DNA of 64,000 nucleotides from positions 522,257 to 586,256 of the forward strand of contig NZ_OBQC01000001.1 in assembly GCF_900220965.1 (NCBI RefSeq), read 5' to 3'. This DNA comes from Ureibacillus acetophenoni. GTDB taxonomy: Bacteria; Bacillota; Bacilli; Bacillales_A; Planococcaceae. Shown in pieces: positions 26,706 to 38,087 of the stretch; the stretch's first letter is position 1; each line of letters opens with the position of its first letter. The notes beneath the pieces were generated by a model that saw only the letters and a program-made list of their open reading frames with translations, was not told the DNA's origin and searched no databases. A program made the position numbers and the translations under genes.

Positions 26706-27262
26706 TGGCTAAAGATGTATTAGCACAAGCAAAAGACAAAATGGAAAAATCAATTTCTGCATATTCACGTGAATTAGCATCCATTCGCGCTGGACGTGCG
26801 AACGCTTCATTACTTGACCGTATCACTGTTGATTACTATGGTGCCCCAACTCCCGTCAACCAACTAGCTGGTGTTTCAGTTCCTGAAGCACGTTTACTCG
26901 TAATCACTCCATATGACAAATCAATATTAGGTGAGATTGAAAAAGCGATTATGAAATCTGACATTGGTATTACACCAACAAATGATGGTAATGTTATTCG
27001 TTTAACGATCCCTGCATTAACAGAAGAAAGACGTAAAGAACTAGTAAAAGTAGTGAAAAAAGAGGCAGAAGAAGCGAAAATTGCAGTTCGAAATGTACGC
27101 CGTGATGCAAACGAAGATTTGAAAAAATTAGAGAAAAACGGCGATATTACTGAAGACGAACTACGTGGATTTAACGATGATGTTCAAAAATTAACAGATC
27201 AATCAATCGTAAAAATTGATGATTTAGCAAAAGAAAAAGAAAAAGAAATCCTTGCAGTTTAA
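26705..27262 (+). CDS. frr: Ribosome recycling factor
   Basis: RRF splits post-termination ribosomes with EF-G. The 185-residue protein shows the helical-bundle sequence [40 protein letters not shown] and the C-terminal helix. It overlaps pyrH by one base, with AGGAGG inside the pyrH end, and is followed by a clear terminator. Confidence 0.99.
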
Positions 27263-27287
27263 AATGTGAAAGAACTTTATGTCAATT

Positions 27288-27318
27288 GAGACGTCCTGCC
27301 ATAAAGGGCGTCTCTTTT
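27288..27318 (+). terminator. Intrinsic terminator after frr
   Basis: GAGACGTCC (27288-27296) pairs with GGGCGTCTC (27306-27314, one G-U pair), followed by TTTT. It closes pyrH-frr. Confidence 0.9.
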
Positions 27319-27562
27319 CATTTTTATAATTGTGAAAGAATTCAATATACATACGATCACAATACATGTGAACGCTTATTACTAAATATCTTACAGTTTT
27401 TATTTGTAATAATTTATTTTATACTTACTACGTATATTAAAATACAGTAAATGTAAATAAAATGATTGAAATTTGTTTGTTCTTAAAAAAGACACAAACA
27501 TTCGTTTTTGATATGATTATGTAAGAATACGTCCGATTTATTGTAAATGGGGGAATACAAAA
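27319..27562. other. AT-rich gap before uppS with a candidate promoter
   Basis: Apart from the frr terminator, this gap holds no gene. A candidate sigma-A promoter is AAGACA (27489-27494), 17 bases, then TATGAT (27512-27517), 45 bases before the uppS ATG. The -35 is imperfect. The rest is AT-rich sequence in which I see no repeat. Confidence 0.45.
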
Positions 27563-28360
27563 ATGTTTTCTAAACTATTTGGAAAAAAACGAAATAAACA
27601 AAACTCTTTATTAGACCGTGCTACGATTTTGTCTAATAAAGAAATACTTCCAAGCCACATTGCAATTATTATGGACGGGAACGGACGTTGGGCAAAAAAA
27701 CGAGCTTTACCTCGAATTGCGGGGCACCATGAAGGAATGAAAATTGTTCGAAAAATCGCTCGTATTGCCGATGATTTAGGGGGTATAAAAGTACTTACCC
27801 TTTACGCATTCTCAACTGAAAATTGGAAACGGCCTAAATCAGAAGTAGAATACTTAATGAGTTTACCGGAAAAGTTTCTCAACTCTTTTTTACCAGAGAT
27901 AATGGAACGTAATATAAGAGTAACGATGATGGGAAATAAGGACGGGCTTCCAAAGCATACTCAAATCGTTTTAAATGATGCGATGGAAAAAACAAAAAAT
28001 AACAGTGGACTTATTTTAAATTTTGCTATGAATTACGGAAGTAGAGATGAAATAGTAAAAGCAATGAAGGCAATACTAAGTAATGTAGAAAATGGACAAC
28101 TGACGATTGATGATATAAATGAGTCCACAGTAAATCAATACTTAATGACAAATACATTACCAGAGCCAGATTTATTAATACGAACAAGTGGAGAAGTACG
28201 TTTAAGTAACTTTATGTTATGGCAACTTGCGTATACAGAATTTTGGTTTACTGATACTCTTTGGCCTGATTTTGATGAACAAACATTTTTAAATGCAATC
28301 CATGATTATCAAAAGAGAAATCGCAGGTACGGAGGGTTGAAAGGAGAAGGGAAAGTTTGA
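27563..28360 (+). CDS. uppS: Undecaprenyl diphosphate synthase
   Basis: UppS is the cis-prenyltransferase making the C55 lipid carrier for cell wall synthesis. Catalytic IAIIMDGNGRWAKKR with the key Asp, GHHEGMKIVRKI, LTLYAFSTENWKR and the C-terminal LLIRTSGEVRLSNFMLWQLA are all present. Length is 265. The GDVRIS-like segment reads GEVRLSNF, slightly altered. Its end overlaps the cdsA TTG start by four bases. Confidence 0.98.
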   Translation: MFSKLFGKKRNKQNSLLDRATILSNKEILPSHIAIIMDGNGRWAKKRALPRIAGHHEGMKIVRKIARIADDLGGIKVLTLYAFSTENWKRPKSEVEYLMSLPEKFLNSFLPEIMERNIRVTMMGNKDGLPKHTQIVLNDAMEKTKNNSGLILNFAMNYGSRDEIVKAMKAILSNVENGQLTIDDINESTVNQYLMTNTLPEPDLLIRTSGEVRLSNFMLWQLAYTEFWFTDTLWPDFDEQTFLNAIHDYQKRNRRYGGLKGEGKV

Positions 28361-29151
28361 AACAACGAATTATAACGGGAGTCATAGCAGCAGCAATTTT
28401 TATCCCGTTTGTTGTATATGGAAAATTACCTTTTACAATTGGAGTATATGGATTAGCACTAGTAGCGCTTTATGAAATACTCCGAATGAAAGGGATTAAG
28501 ATCTATTCGGTACCTGGTTTAATAGGTACTTTACTTTTATTTGCAATATTAATGCCTCCTGAGTGGGCAGCTCAAATGCTAGAAATAACGAGTTATTCAA
28601 AATTTGAGTTATTAGTTATAGGAACAATTTTGTTATTAGCTTATTCTGTTTTGGTGAAAAATCATTTCACATTCGATGAAATTGGATTTATTGTCCTGAG
28701 CTCATTATATATTGGAATTGGTTTCTATTACTTAATAACAACAAGAGAAGCAGGACTTACGTATATTATTTATGCTCTACTTGTTGTTTGGTCGACTGAT
28801 TCTGGTGCTTATTTTACAGGAAGAAAATTTGGTAAACGGAAGCTTTGGCCAGAAATCTCACCAAATAAAACGATTGAAGGTTTTGTAGGTGGGATTATTA
28901 TTGCTGTTATTTTAGCTTCTGTAATGCAAATTATTACTCCATTTAATATGTCTTGGAGTTATTTTATCATCGTTACGATTATTAGTTCGATTTTTGGACA
29001 ATTAGGGGACCTTGTAGAGTCAGCAATTAAACGACACTACGATGTAAAAGATTCAGGCTGGATTTTACCAGGACACGGTGGAATTTTAGATCGTTTTGAT
29101 AGTTTACTATTCGTTTTACCGTTATTAAATTTACTGCATTTTGTAAGTTAG
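28357..29151 (+). CDS. cdsA: Phosphatidate cytidylyltransferase
   Basis: CdsA makes CDP-diacylglycerol for phospholipids. The 264-residue membrane protein has about eight hydrophobic segments and the family signature near the C-terminus, beginning SIFGQLGDLVESAIKRHYDV and continuing KDSGWILPGHGGILDRFDS. The start is TTG at 28357, inside the end of uppS after AAAGGAGAAGGG. dxr follows after 18 bases. Confidence 0.97.
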   Translation: MKQRIITGVIAAAIFIPFVVYGKLPFTIGVYGLALVALYEILRMKGIKIYSVPGLIGTLLLFAILMPPEWAAQMLEITSYSKFELLVIGTILLLAYSVLVKNHFTFDEIGFIVLSSLYIGIGFYYLITTREAGLTYIIYALLVVWSTDSGAYFTGRKFGKRKLWPEISPNKTIEGFVGGIIIAVILASVMQIITPFNMSWSYFIIVTIISSIFGQLGDLVESAIKRHYDVKDSGWILPGHGGILDRFDSLLFVLPLLNLLHFVS

Positions 29152-29169
29152 TGAAAGGAAGTTTTAGTT

Positions 29170-30315
29170 TTGAAAAAAATTAGTCTTTTAGGTGCAACTG
29201 GTTCTATTGGGTTGCAAACAATTGATATATTACTTGCTTATCCAGAAAAATTTAAACTAGTTGCATTCTCTTCAGGAAAAAATATAGAAAAAACGATAGA
29301 AATTATTAAACAACTCCAACCTGAGCTCGTTTCAGTGCAAGAAGAGCAAGCAGCAACTGACTTGCAAAAACAGTTCCCTACGATTCATTTTACATATGGA
29401 AAAAAGGGATTAGTTGAAGTAGCAACGCATCCTGATTCTACAGTTTTATTAAACGCTGTATTAGGTAGTGTTGGGTTAGAATCCACATTAGCTGCCATTC
29501 GAATGGGGAAAACAATTGCCATTGCCAATAAGGAAACGTTAGTAACAGCTGGTCATATTGTAATGGCTGAGGCAAAAAAACATAATGCAACAATTTTACC
29601 TGTTGATAGTGAGCATTCCGCGATTTTTCAATCAATGAATGGCGAAAATAAAAAACAGGTGAACCGAATTATTATTACAGCTTCTGGTGGTTCGTTCCGT
29701 GATAAAACCCGTGAAGAGTTAAAACAAGTAACTGTAAAAGAAGCATTAAATCATCCCAACTGGTCAATGGGTGCAAAGATTACAATAGATTCTGCAACGA
29801 TGATGAACAAAGGTTTAGAAGTTATTGAAGCTCATGTATTATTTGATTTACCATATGATCAAATTGATGTTTTATTGCATAAAGAAAGTATTATTCACTC
29901 TCTAGTAGAGTATGATGATACTAGTGTAATTGCTCAACTTGGTACACCTGATATGAGAGTTCCTATTCAATATGCACTTAGTTTCCCAGACCGTTATCCA
30001 GTAAAAAATAGTACGCGACTTAACTTAGCACAAATTGGACAACTTCACTTTAAAGAAGTAGATTTTGACCGCTACCGTGCTATAAAGCTTGCTTATGATG
30101 CTGGACGCACTGGTGGGACAGTTTTAACAGCGATGAATGCAGCAAATGAAGCAGCAGTTTCTCTATTTTTACAAGAGAAAATTTCATTCTTACAAATCGA
30201 CGAAATCATAGAACAAATTATGAACGATCATAACAATATTTTAATGCCAGATTTAGAAACTATTTTACATGTAGACAGCGAGACGAGAAAAACTGTCCTT
30301 GGCATGGTAAAATAG
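29170..30315 (+). CDS. dxr: 1-deoxy-D-xylulose 5-phosphate reductoisomerase
   Basis: Dxr makes 2-C-methylerythritol 4-phosphate in the MEP isoprenoid pathway. The NADPH site [16 protein letters not shown] is at the N-terminus; metal and substrate residues are in [21 protein letters not shown] and [20 protein letters not shown]. Length 381 is standard. The start is TTG at 29170, with GAAAGGAAG upstream. rseP follows about 95 bases later. Confidence 0.98.
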   Translation: MKKISLLGATGSIGLQTIDILLAYPEKFKLVAFSSGKNIEKTIEIIKQLQPELVSVQEEQAATDLQKQFPTIHFTYGKKGLVEVATHPDSTVLLNAVLGSVGLESTLAAIRMGKTIAIANKETLVTAGHIVMAEAKKHNATILPVDSEHSAIFQSMNGENKKQVNRIIITASGGSFRDKTREELKQVTVKEALNHPNWSMGAKITIDSATMMNKGLEVIEAHVLFDLPYDQIDVLLHKESIIHSLVEYDDTSVIAQLGTPDMRVPIQYALSFPDRYPVKNSTRLNLAQIGQLHFKEVDFDRYRAIKLAYDAGRTGGTVLTAMNAANEAAVSLFLQEKISFLQIDEIIEQIMNDHNNILMPDLETILHVDSETRKTVLGMVK

Positions 30316-30410
30316 AAACTATTCATGTTTGGTATTGATTTTGGTCTAACTTGTAACTGAAGTTTAGTTTGAGCAAACACGAGTAATTGCTCTTTAAAGG
30401 TGGGGAAAGA

Positions 30411-31664
30411 ATGCAAACGGTAATCGCGTTTATTATCATATTTGGATCTTTAGTATTCTTCCATGAACTTGGTCACTTCTTATTCGCAAAACGTGCGGGT
30501 ATTATGGTTCGGGAGTTTGCTATTGGTATGGGTCCAAAGATATTTGGTATGACGAAAGGTGAAACCCTTTATACGATTCGATTATTACCACTCGGTGGAT
30601 ATGTTCGAATGGCTGGAGAAGATATGGATTCAGTTGAACTTCAACCTGGCTATCGTGTAGGGATTATACTAAACGAAGACGATGTAGCTGAGAAGATTTA
30701 TTTTAATCAAAGCGTGACACATCCAAATATTGTGTTCTTAGAAGTAGAAAGAGCCGATTTAGAAAAAGACCTATTCATTGAAGGATACGATGAAGAGGAA
30801 CGTTTCGTACGTTATAAAATTGCGAGAAATGCGATCCTCGTTGAAAATGGAAACGAAATTATGATTGCCCCTGTTGACCGTCAATTTAATTCGAAAACTG
30901 TTGGTCAACGGGCAATGGCGATTTTTGCAGGTCCTCTTTTTAACTTTATTCTTGCCTTTTTTGTTTTAATGGCTTTAGGAATGATGAGAGGGGTTCCAGC
31001 ATCAGAACCAGTTATTGATTCTGTCATGCCGAATTTACCTGCAGCGGAGGCAGGTATACAAGCAGGCGACCGAGTAACATCAATTAATGGACAACCAATC
31101 GAACGTTGGAACGAATTATCGGGAATCGTTCAAGAAAACCCTGGAAAGCCATTAAATTTTGTTGTTGAACGAGATAACCAAAATATTGAGCTCGTTATTA
31201 CACCGGCTACTGTAGTAGAAAATGAACAACAGTTTGGTCAATTAGGTATTTTAAGACCTATTGAGCAAGACCCTCTAAAAGCCGTTGTATTTGGAGCTAC
31301 GCAAACTTGGGATTATACAGTCCTAATTGTTGAATTACTAGGGAAATTGATCACTGGACAATTTTCTATTGACGCACTTTCTGGTCCTGTCGGCATATAT
31401 AAAGCGACCGAAACTGTTGCTCAGCACGGAATTTTCAATTTAATGAACTGGGCAGCACTACTTAGTATAAACCTAGGGATTATGAACTTATTACCACTTC
31501 CTGCGTTAGACGGAGGACGCTTATTGTTCTTCGGTATTGAAGCATTGCGTGGAAAACCGATTGACCGTCAAAAAGAAGGTATGGTTCATTTTGTTGGTAT
31601 TGTTCTATTAATGATTCTAATGGTTGTTGTAACTTGGAACGATATACAACGATTCTTCTTCTAA
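30411..31664 (+). CDS. rseP: Site-2 intramembrane metalloprotease RseP (RasP)
   Basis: This membrane zinc protease cuts anti-sigma factors and leftover signal peptides inside the membrane. The zinc motif HELGH is at residues 18-22 in the first helix, a PDZ domain lies at about 200-280 (MPNLPAAEAGIQAGDRVTSI), and the third metal ligand is in LPLPALDGGRL. ATG at 30411 after AAAGGTGGGG gives 417 residues; the upstream frame to 30387 has no good ribosome binding site. Confidence 0.97.
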   Translation: MQTVIAFIIIFGSLVFFHELGHFLFAKRAGIMVREFAIGMGPKIFGMTKGETLYTIRLLPLGGYVRMAGEDMDSVELQPGYRVGIILNEDDVAEKIYFNQSVTHPNIVFLEVERADLEKDLFIEGYDEEERFVRYKIARNAILVENGNEIMIAPVDRQFNSKTVGQRAMAIFAGPLFNFILAFFVLMALGMMRGVPASEPVIDSVMPNLPAAEAGIQAGDRVTSINGQPIERWNELSGIVQENPGKPLNFVVERDNQNIELVITPATVVENEQQFGQLGILRPIEQDPLKAVVFGATQTWDYTVLIVELLGKLITGQFSIDALSGPVGIYKATETVAQHGIFNLMNWAALLSINLGIMNLLPLPALDGGRLLFFGIEALRGKPIDRQKEGMVHFVGIVLLMILMVVVTWNDIQRFFF

Positions 31665-31699
31665 TTACATTAAAGTGAATTTTAATCACATGACAATAG

Positions 31700-31738
31700 A
31701 CCTTATTCAGTAGAATTATCTGAATAAGGTTTATTTTT
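31700..31738 (+). terminator. Intrinsic terminator after rseP
   Basis: ACCTTATTCAG (31700-31710) pairs with CTGAATAAGGT (31720-31730), nine-base loop, followed by TTATTTTT. It separates rseP from proS. Confidence 0.9.
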
Positions 31739-31850
31739 GTGGAGATTTTTAACTGAATCTGTAAAATTTGAATTAACAATAAAACTATTTAACAACTTAT
31801 TCTTATGCTATGCTAGAAAGAGGACTATTTTTAATAAAGGAGCGCGCGAG

Positions 31851-33548
31851 GTGAAACAAAGTCTTGCTTTTATAAGTACAATCCATGAAGTGCCTTCTAA
31901 TAATAACCCTATCCATCCAAACGAACTATTAGTACATGCTGGATATATACACATGAAAAACGGGAAGTACATTTCACTTTTACCGTTAGGAAAACGTGTG
32001 TTACAAAAAATAGAAAAAATTATTCGAGAAGAATTAAACACAATTTCAACCAATGAAATCACATTACCAATTTTAAATTCTTTGTCAGAAAGTCCAACCG
32101 AAATGGATGATCAAGAACTATTTCATTGGAAAAAAAATAAAAAGGAAGAGTTTTATCTAGCATCTTCCCATGTAGAAATACTAACATCCATCGTAAAAGA
32201 AAAAATAAATTCATATAAACAATTACCTTTTGTACTTTACCAAATTCAAAACAAGTACAGAAATGAAATTCATGAAAATGGAATGTTTAAAAATAAAGAA
32301 TTTCAAATGTTAGATGTTTATTCTTTTCATCATACAAGTGAACAACTTGATGAGTTTTATGAAAAAATAGATCAAGTATACACATCAATTTTTAGAAGGC
32401 TCGGTTTACCGTACAAAAAAGTTGTAGCCGATTTAGGGAGTTACCCCGGCCAACTATCTCATGAATATATCGTTCTATCAGAAAACGGTGATGCAACAAT
32501 TGCCTGTTCCAACGAATCTGATTATGTAGTGAATGCTGATTTGGCAGAAGTCCCAATAATCACTACATCTGATCGCTGTGATATGAAAGAATTAGTCAAA
32601 CAAGAAGTAAGTAATAGTAAACTATCGATAAATGATTTTCTTCACAGCTTAGATACAACTGCAGATCAAATGATTAAAGCTAAAATAATTCGAGTAAATG
32701 AAGAACTAATCGTTGTTCTATACCGTGGGGACCATACTTTAAATGAAGTGAAATTAAAAAATAAGTTGAATGTCCCAAAAATAAAATATGCTGATGAAAA
32801 GACCGTTCGAGAAGTGATTGGATGTTCATCAAGTTATGTTGGTCCAATTAAACTACCGGTTAATGTAAAAGTGGTTGCAGATTATGGTATTAAAACGATT
32901 TGTAATGGAATCACTTTTGCGAATGAGGACAGGTTTTACTATAGTAATGTTAATCCAGAGAGAGACTTTGCTATTAATGCATATGAAGATTTACGATATA
33001 TCCAAGAAGGAGACCCATCACCTGATGGAGTAGGTGAAATCCAATTTTCCAAAGGATATGAAATTGCCCACATATATAAATTAGGTTCTAGTTTCTCAGA
33101 AAAATTCGAAATGAACTATATTGATGAGGATGGAAAATCCAACCCAATTCAAATGGGTATATATGAAATGGGTGTTTCCCGACTATTTGCCGTTTCAACG
33201 GAATTATATCAAGATGACAAAGGTATTGCGTGGCCAAATTCAATCGCCCCATTTGATGTTCATTTATTGACTGAATCAGTTGAAGATGAAGAACAATGGA
33301 TGATATCCGAACAACTATATCATGTTTTATTAAGTTATCAATTTGATGTTTTGTTTGATGACCGTGATACTCCATTTGATGTAAAATTAATGGATGCAAA
33401 CTTAATTGGAATACCTGTTCAAGTTATCGTAGGAAATAATGCTATTCAAGGCAATGTAAAAGTCATTTATAGACGTACTGGAGAATCATTTGAATGTGCC
33501 AAGGAAGAATTAATGGATCGTTTAAGTGAATTTTTCAGGGTTTACTAG
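31851..33548 (+). CDS. proS: Divergent bacterial-type prolyl-tRNA synthetase
   Basis: At the normal proS locus, this 565-residue protein has the full bacterial ProRS layout: catalytic core, editing insert at about 225-400 (GCSSSYVGPIKLPVNVKVVA, NVNPERDF, FIQEGDPSPDG-like) and anticodon-binding domain at about 460-565 (VLFDDRDTPFDVKLMDANLI). Motif 3 keeps EMGVSRL. The active-site region is degraded: the TxE motif, normally GATHEE, reads ASSHVE (residues 104-109); the motif 2 loop lacks the usual RPRFGLLRGREF and has ENGMFKNKEF; the WQESGRW segment is absent. The start is GTG at 31851 after AAAGGAG. It may be impaired, altered in specificity, or compensated by a second ProRS. Confidence 0.85.
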   Translation: MKQSLAFISTIHEVPSNNNPIHPNELLVHAGYIHMKNGKYISLLPLGKRVLQKIEKIIREELNTISTNEITLPILNSLSESPTEMDDQELFHWKKNKKEEFYLASSHVEILTSIVKEKINSYKQLPFVLYQIQNKYRNEIHENGMFKNKEFQMLDVYSFHHTSEQLDEFYEKIDQVYTSIFRRLGLPYKKVVADLGSYPGQLSHEYIVLSENGDATIACSNESDYVVNADLAEVPIITTSDRCDMKELVKQEVSNSKLSINDFLHSLDTTADQMIKAKIIRVNEELIVVLYRGDHTLNEVKLKNKLNVPKIKYADEKTVREVIGCSSSYVGPIKLPVNVKVVADYGIKTICNGITFANEDRFYYSNVNPERDFAINAYEDLRYIQEGDPSPDGVGEIQFSKGYEIAHIYKLGSSFSEKFEMNYIDEDGKSNPIQMGIYEMGVSRLFAVSTELYQDDKGIAWPNSIAPFDVHLLTESVEDEEQWMISEQLYHVLLSYQFDVLFDDRDTPFDVKLMDANLIGIPVQVIVGNNAIQGNVKVIYRRTGESFECAKEELMDRLSEFFRVY

Positions 33549-33598
33549 GGGTGCAATGTTGTACTCCTCTTTTCAAGTTTAGAAAGTAGGTGAGTCAA

Positions 33599-36500
33599 TT
33601 GTCGGACAAACAAAAAGAGCGTCAATTATTTTTAACACTTTTACAGCAGTTAAAACTAACTGAAGATGTCTACATGTCATTTTTTGAACAAGGTGAACTC
33701 ACTCGTGTTACAGTTCATAAAAAAGAGCGTGTTTGGAATTTCTCTATTAAACTAAATAATGTTTTACCATTTCCTCTGTATCAACTTTTAACTTCAAGAA
33801 TGGCAGAGGAATTTTCAGAAATTGCCCAAACGAATTTAACAATTCAAGTTGAAAATCCAGAGATCAATGAACAGCTTTTAACAGACTATTGGTTAACTGC
33901 AGTAAATCAAATTGACCAAATGGCTCCAACATTAAGAAATATTCTTATCTCACAAATCCCTAAAGTTTCTGGCACTAAACTTACAGTAGATTGTGTGATG
34001 GAAGTAGAGCAGCTTACATTAAAAGCGAAATATGCAGACAAAATTTCACAAACTTATAGTAATCTTGGTTTTTCAAACATTGCCGTTGACTTTAAATTAG
34101 CAGAAATGACGGAAGAAGCTCGTCAAGCACAGGATGAATATATCCAAAGACGTCAATTAGAGGAAGCTGAGTTAGCTAGACAAGCAATGGTAGATTTCCA
34201 AAGTAATGAAACGAAGAAAAGTGAAGGTCCAGCTGCAGTTGAATCAAGTGGTCCATTCCAAATTGGAACGCAAATTAAAGAACAAGAGATTGTTGATATT
34301 AAGAGTATTCAAGATGAAGAGCGAAGCGTAGTTATTGAAGGGTTCGTATTTGCAGTAGAAGTAAAAGTGCTGAAGAGTGGCCGTTCACTTCTAGAAGTGA
34401 AAATGACAGATTATACGGATTCTATTTTAGTGAAAATGTTCTCACGTAACGATGAGGAAGCAGAAAAAATGTCCCAATTGAAAAAGGGGATGTGGATCAA
34501 GGTTCGTGGATCTGTTCAAAATGATACCTTTGTTCGAGATTTAGTTATCATGGCACAAGGTATGCATGAAATATTTAGAGAAACTCGAAAAGATACTGCC
34601 CCTGAGGGAGAAAAGCGGGTAGAACTTCATTTACATACACCAATGAGTACAATGGATGCTGTTACACCGATTGACCAATTAGTTGGTCAGGCGGCTAAAT
34701 GGGGACACTCAGCCATTGCAATTACAGACCACGCCGTAGCTCAAGGTTTCCCTGATGCTTATGCTGCTGGTAAAAAGCATGGCATTAAAATTATTTATGG
34801 TATTGAAGCAAACTTAGTCGATGATGGTTCACCAATTGCCTATGATGAACAACATATCGAATTAGATACTGCAACCTTTGTTGTATTTGACGTTGAGACG
34901 ACAGGTTTATCAACTGCTTATGATTCAATCATTGAATTAGCCGCAGTTAAAATTCAAGATGGTAAAGTTATAGATAAATTTGAACGTTTTGCAAATCCAC
35001 ATAAACCATTGACAGCAAAAATTATCGAGTTAACTCATATTACAGATGATATGCTTGTCGGTGCACCAGAAGTGGATGAGGTTGTTACAGAATTCCGTGA
35101 TTTTATCGGTGATGCGATTGTAGTAGCCCATAATGCATCGTTTGATATGGGCTTCTTATATACAGCCTATGAAAAAGCAGGAATTAAAGGTGTAGTTCAT
35201 CCTGTAATAGATACGTTGGAACTATCACGTATGTTAAATCCAACGCTTAAAAGTCATCGATTAAATACATTAAGTAAAAGATATGGTATTGAATTAACTC
35301 AACATCACCGTGCCATCTACGATACAGAGGCAACAGGTGAATTAATGCTACACTTGCTTAAAGAAGCAAAGGAAAAGGGTATTCATTATCACGATGATTT
35401 TAATAAACATATAAATGCCGATGAAAGTTATAAACAAGGTCGTCCTTATCACTGTTCAATTTTAGCAGTAGATAACGACGGATTAAAAAATATGTTTAAG
35501 CTTATATCTGTTGCACATACACAAACTTTCCACCGTGTTCCTAGGGTTAGACGTTCAGATTTAATTAAATTCCGAAAAGGACTACTTGTAGGTTCAGGAT
35601 GTAATAACGGTGAGTTATTTGAAACGATGATGAATAAATCACCTGAGGATGCTGAAAAAGTAGCTGAGTTTTATGACTATATTGAAGTCCACCCTAAACC
35701 AGTTTATTCCCAATTAGTTGATGGTGGGATTATTCATGATGAGTGGAACTTAGAAGATATTATTCGAAAACTAGTGAAGCTTGGTAAAAAGATTGGTAAA
35801 CCTGTTGTTGCAACGGGGAATGTCCATTACTTACATGAAAATGATCATATATTTAGAGAGATTTTAATCAGTTCTCAAGGTGGGGCGAACCCATTAAATC
35901 GTTACCCATTACCAAAAGTGCATTTCCGTACTACAAATGAGATGCTTAAAGAATTTGACTTCCTAGGACCAGATTTAGCAAAAGAAATCGTTGTGACGAA
36001 TACTCAAAAAGTGGCTGATATGATTGGTGAAGTTGTGCCAATTAAGGACAAGCTATATACACCAAATATTGAAGGGTCAAATGAGCAAATTACAAATATG
36101 ACCTATGAAATGGCTCATCAAATCTATGGAGAGACATTACCTGAAATTGTTGAAAAACGAATTGAAAAGGAATTAGATTCAATTTTAGGACATGGATTTG
36201 GGGTAGTTTATTTAATTTCGGCGCAGCTTGTTAAAAAGTCGTTGTCGGATGGTTATTTAGTAGGTTCCCGTGGTTCGGTAGGGTCTTCATTTGTAGCGAC
36301 AATGATGGAAATTACGGAAGTAAATCCATTAGCACCGCACTATATTTGCCCGAAATGTCATTATAGTGAATTCTTTACGGATGGTTCTGTAGGTTCAGGA
36401 TTCGACTTACCTAATAAGGAATGCCCTGAATGTGGAACTAATTTGAAAAAGGATGGACACGACATTCCATTCGAAACGTTCTTAGGATTTAATGGAGATA

Positions 36501-37927
36501 AAGTACCCGATATCGATTTAAACTTTAGTGGTGAATATCAAGCCCATGCCCATAACTATACGAAAGTTTTGTTCGGTGAAGATTACGTATACCGTGCTGG
36601 AACAATTGGTACGGTTGCTGAAAAAACAGCTTATGGTTATGTAAAAGGGTATTCAAATGACCATGGAAAAACATTCCGTGGAGCTGAAGTCGATCGATTA
36701 GTCCAAGGGTGTACGGGAGTTAAACGTACAACAGGGCAGCACCCTGGTGGTATTCTAGTTGTACCTGATTATATGGATATTTACGATTTTACACCTGTGC
36801 AATTCCCAGCGGATGCCCAAGATTCTGAATGGAAAACAACCCATTTTGACTTCCATTCCATTCACGATAATATTTTGAAGCTCGATATACTAGGACACGA
36901 TGATCCGACTGTACTTCGTATGTTACAAGATTTAACAGGAATTGATCCAAGAACAATTCCAACTGATGATCCGGAAGTAATGAAAATTTTCTCTGGCCCA
37001 GAATCGTTAGGTGTTACAGAGGAACAGATTATGTGTAAAACGGGGACATTGGGTATTCCTGAGTTTGGTACACGATTTGTTCGCCAAATGTTAGAAGATA
37101 CAAAACCGTCAACCTTTAGTGAGCTATTACAAATTTCGGGATTATCCCACGGGACGGACGTATGGCTAGGTAACGCTCAAGAGCTCATTCAAAACGGAAC
37201 TTGTGTACTAGCTGAAGTAATCGGTTGTCGTGATGATATTATGGTGTATTTAATTTATAGAGGATTAGAACCAGGGTTAGCCTTTAAAATTATGGAATCC
37301 GTTCGTAAGGGTAAAGGTTTAACTGAAGACATGGAAGCAGCTATGAGGGAGAAAAATGTACCGAACTGGTATATCGATTCATGTAAGAAAATTAAATATA
37401 TGTTCCCGAAAGCCCATGCTGCTGCCTACGTATTAAATGCGGTTCGTATTGCTTGGTTCAAGGTGCATCATCCGATTGTTTATTATGCTACTTATTTTAC
37501 AGTTCGAGCGAGCGACTTTGACCTAATTGCTATGTCACAAGGTCCTTCTATGATCCGAGCAAAAATTGAAGAAATAAATGCTAAGGGTTTAGAGGCTTCT
37601 AAGAAGGAAAAGGATTTATTAACCGTTTTAGAAATTTCACTAGAAATGGCTGAACGTGGCATGAGTATTAAAAAGGTAGACTTATATCGTTCACAGGCTA
37701 GTGAATGGATTATTGATGGTAATTCTTTGATCCCTCCTTTCGATGCAATACCTGGTTTAGGTACAAACGTGGCAAAAGCTATCGTTGCAAGCCGTAAAGA
37801 TGGAGAATTTTTATCGAAAGAAGATTTACAGTTGCGCGGCCGTGTTTCGAAGACATTGATTGAATATATGGATCAAATGGGATGTCTTGATGGATTACCA
37901 GATGCAAATCAGTTGTCTTTGTTCTAA
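33599..37927 (+). CDS. polC: DNA polymerase III PolC
   Basis: PolC is the Gram-positive replicative polymerase. Domains in order: N-terminal region; OB fold (about 235-320); PHP ([20 protein letters not shown] at about 340); an inserted DEDD proofreading exonuclease ([20 protein letters not shown] at about 420, [12 protein letters not shown]); polymerase core with a zinc cluster ([15 protein letters not shown]), [11 protein letters not shown] and [19 protein letters not shown]-terminal helix-hairpin-helix and tau-binding tail. TTG at 33599 (1442 residues) follows TAGGTGA by six bases; GTG at 33590 is the alternative. It ends DANQLSLF, a possible clamp-binding motif. Confidence 0.98.
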   Translation: MSDKQKERQLFLTLLQQLKLTEDVYMSFFEQGELTRVTVHKKERVWNFSIKLNNVLPFPLYQLLTSRMAEEFSEIAQTNLTIQVENPEINEQLLTDYWLTAVNQIDQMAPTLRNILISQIPKVSGTKLTVDCVMEVEQLTLKAKYADKISQTYSNLGFSNIAVDFKLAEMTEEARQAQDEYIQRRQLEEAELARQAMVDFQSNETKKSEGPAAVESSGPFQIGTQIKEQEIVDIKSIQDEERSVVIEGFVFAVEVKVLKSGRSLLEVKMTDYTDSILVKMFSRNDEEAEKMSQLKKGMWIKVRGSVQNDTFVRDLVIMAQGMHEIFRETRKDTAPEGEKRVELHLHTPMSTMDAVTPIDQLVGQAAKWGHSAIAITDHAVAQGFPDAYAAGKKHGIKIIYGIEANLVDDGSPIAYDEQHIELDTATFVVFDVETTGLSTAYDSIIELAAVKIQDGKVIDKFERFANPHKPLTAKIIELTHITDDMLVGAPEVDEVVTEFRDFIGDAIVVAHNASFDMGFLYTAYEKAGIKGVVHPVIDTLELSRMLNPTLKSHRLNTLSKRYGIELTQHHRAIYDTEATGELMLHLLKEAKEKGIHYHDDFNKHINADESYKQGRPYHCSILAVDNDGLKNMFKLISVAHTQTFHRVPRVRRSDLIKFRKGLLVGSGCNNGELFETMMNKSPEDAEKVAEFYDYIEVHPKPVYSQLVDGGIIHDEWNLEDIIRKLVKLGKKIGKPVVATGNVHYLHENDHIFREILISSQGGANPLNRYPLPKVHFRTTNEMLKEFDFLGPDLAKEIVVTNTQKVADMIGEVVPIKDKLYTPNIEGSNEQITNMTYEMAHQIYGETLPEIVEKRIEKELDSILGHGFGVVYLISAQLVKKSLSDGYLVGSRGSVGSSFVATMMEITEVNPLAPHYICPKCHYSEFFTDGSVGSGFDLPNKECPECGTNLKKDGHDIPFETFLGFNGDKVPDIDLNFSGEYQAHAHNYTKVLFGEDYVYRAGTIGTVAEKTAYGYVKGYSNDHGKTFRGAEVDRLVQGCTGVKRTTGQHPGGILVVPDYMDIYDFTPVQFPADAQDSEWKTTHFDFHSIHDNILKLDILGHDDPTVLRMLQDLTGIDPRTIPTDDPEVMKIFSGPESLGVTEEQIMCKTGTLGIPEFGTRFVRQMLEDTKPSTFSELLQISGLSHGTDVWLGNAQELIQNGTCVLAEVIGCRDDIMVYLIYRGLEPGLAFKIMESVRKGKGLTEDMEAAMREKNVPNWYIDSCKKIKYMFPKAHAAAYVLNAVRIAWFKVHHPIVYYATYFTVRASDFDLIAMSQGPSMIRAKIEEINAKGLEASKKEKDLLTVLEISLEMAERGMSIKKVDLYRSQASEWIIDGNSLIPPFDAIPGLGTNVAKAIVASRKDGEFLSKEDLQLRGRVSKTLIEYMDQMGCLDGLPDANQLSLF

Positions 37928-37999
37928 CTTTTAACAATGTGAACAGGAACTAAAACTATAAAAAAATCAACAAGAAACATGTGTCATAATTACGCAAAT

Positions 38000-38028
38000 T
38001 TGCATTCAAGCATAAACTGTGCTATTGT
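38000..38028 (+). promoter_or_regulatory. Possible promoter of the rimP-nusA-infB operon
   Basis: TTGCAT (38000-38005), 17 bases, then TATTGT (38023-38028) is a moderate sigma-A match, upstream of the leader hairpin at 38061. A GCAAATTTGC palindrome overlaps the -35. An overlapping TAATAT gives a poor 22-base spacing. Confidence 0.35.
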
Positions 38029-38060
38029 AATATTAATAATTTGTTGATAGTCTTGCAGCA

Positions 38061-38087
38061 AAGAGTGGGTTTTTCTCCCGCTCTTTT
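38061..38087 (+). terminator. Attenuator-like hairpin in the rimP leader
   Basis: AAGAGTGGG (38061-38069) pairs with CCCGCTCTT (38077-38085, one G-U pair), followed by TTTT. It lies about 200 bases before the rimP start and after the candidate promoter, so it could regulate read-through into rimP-nusA. No polC terminator is seen between the polC stop and this hairpin, so it may instead simply end polC. The rest of 37928-38282 holds no supported gene; an 81-codon frame there has no ribosome binding site. Confidence 0.6.

Noticed and set aside
31737..31850. T-box riboswitch before proS
   Set aside because: The gap between the rseP terminator and the GTG start is about 110 bases; no specifier stem or T-box sequence with an antiterminator is visible.
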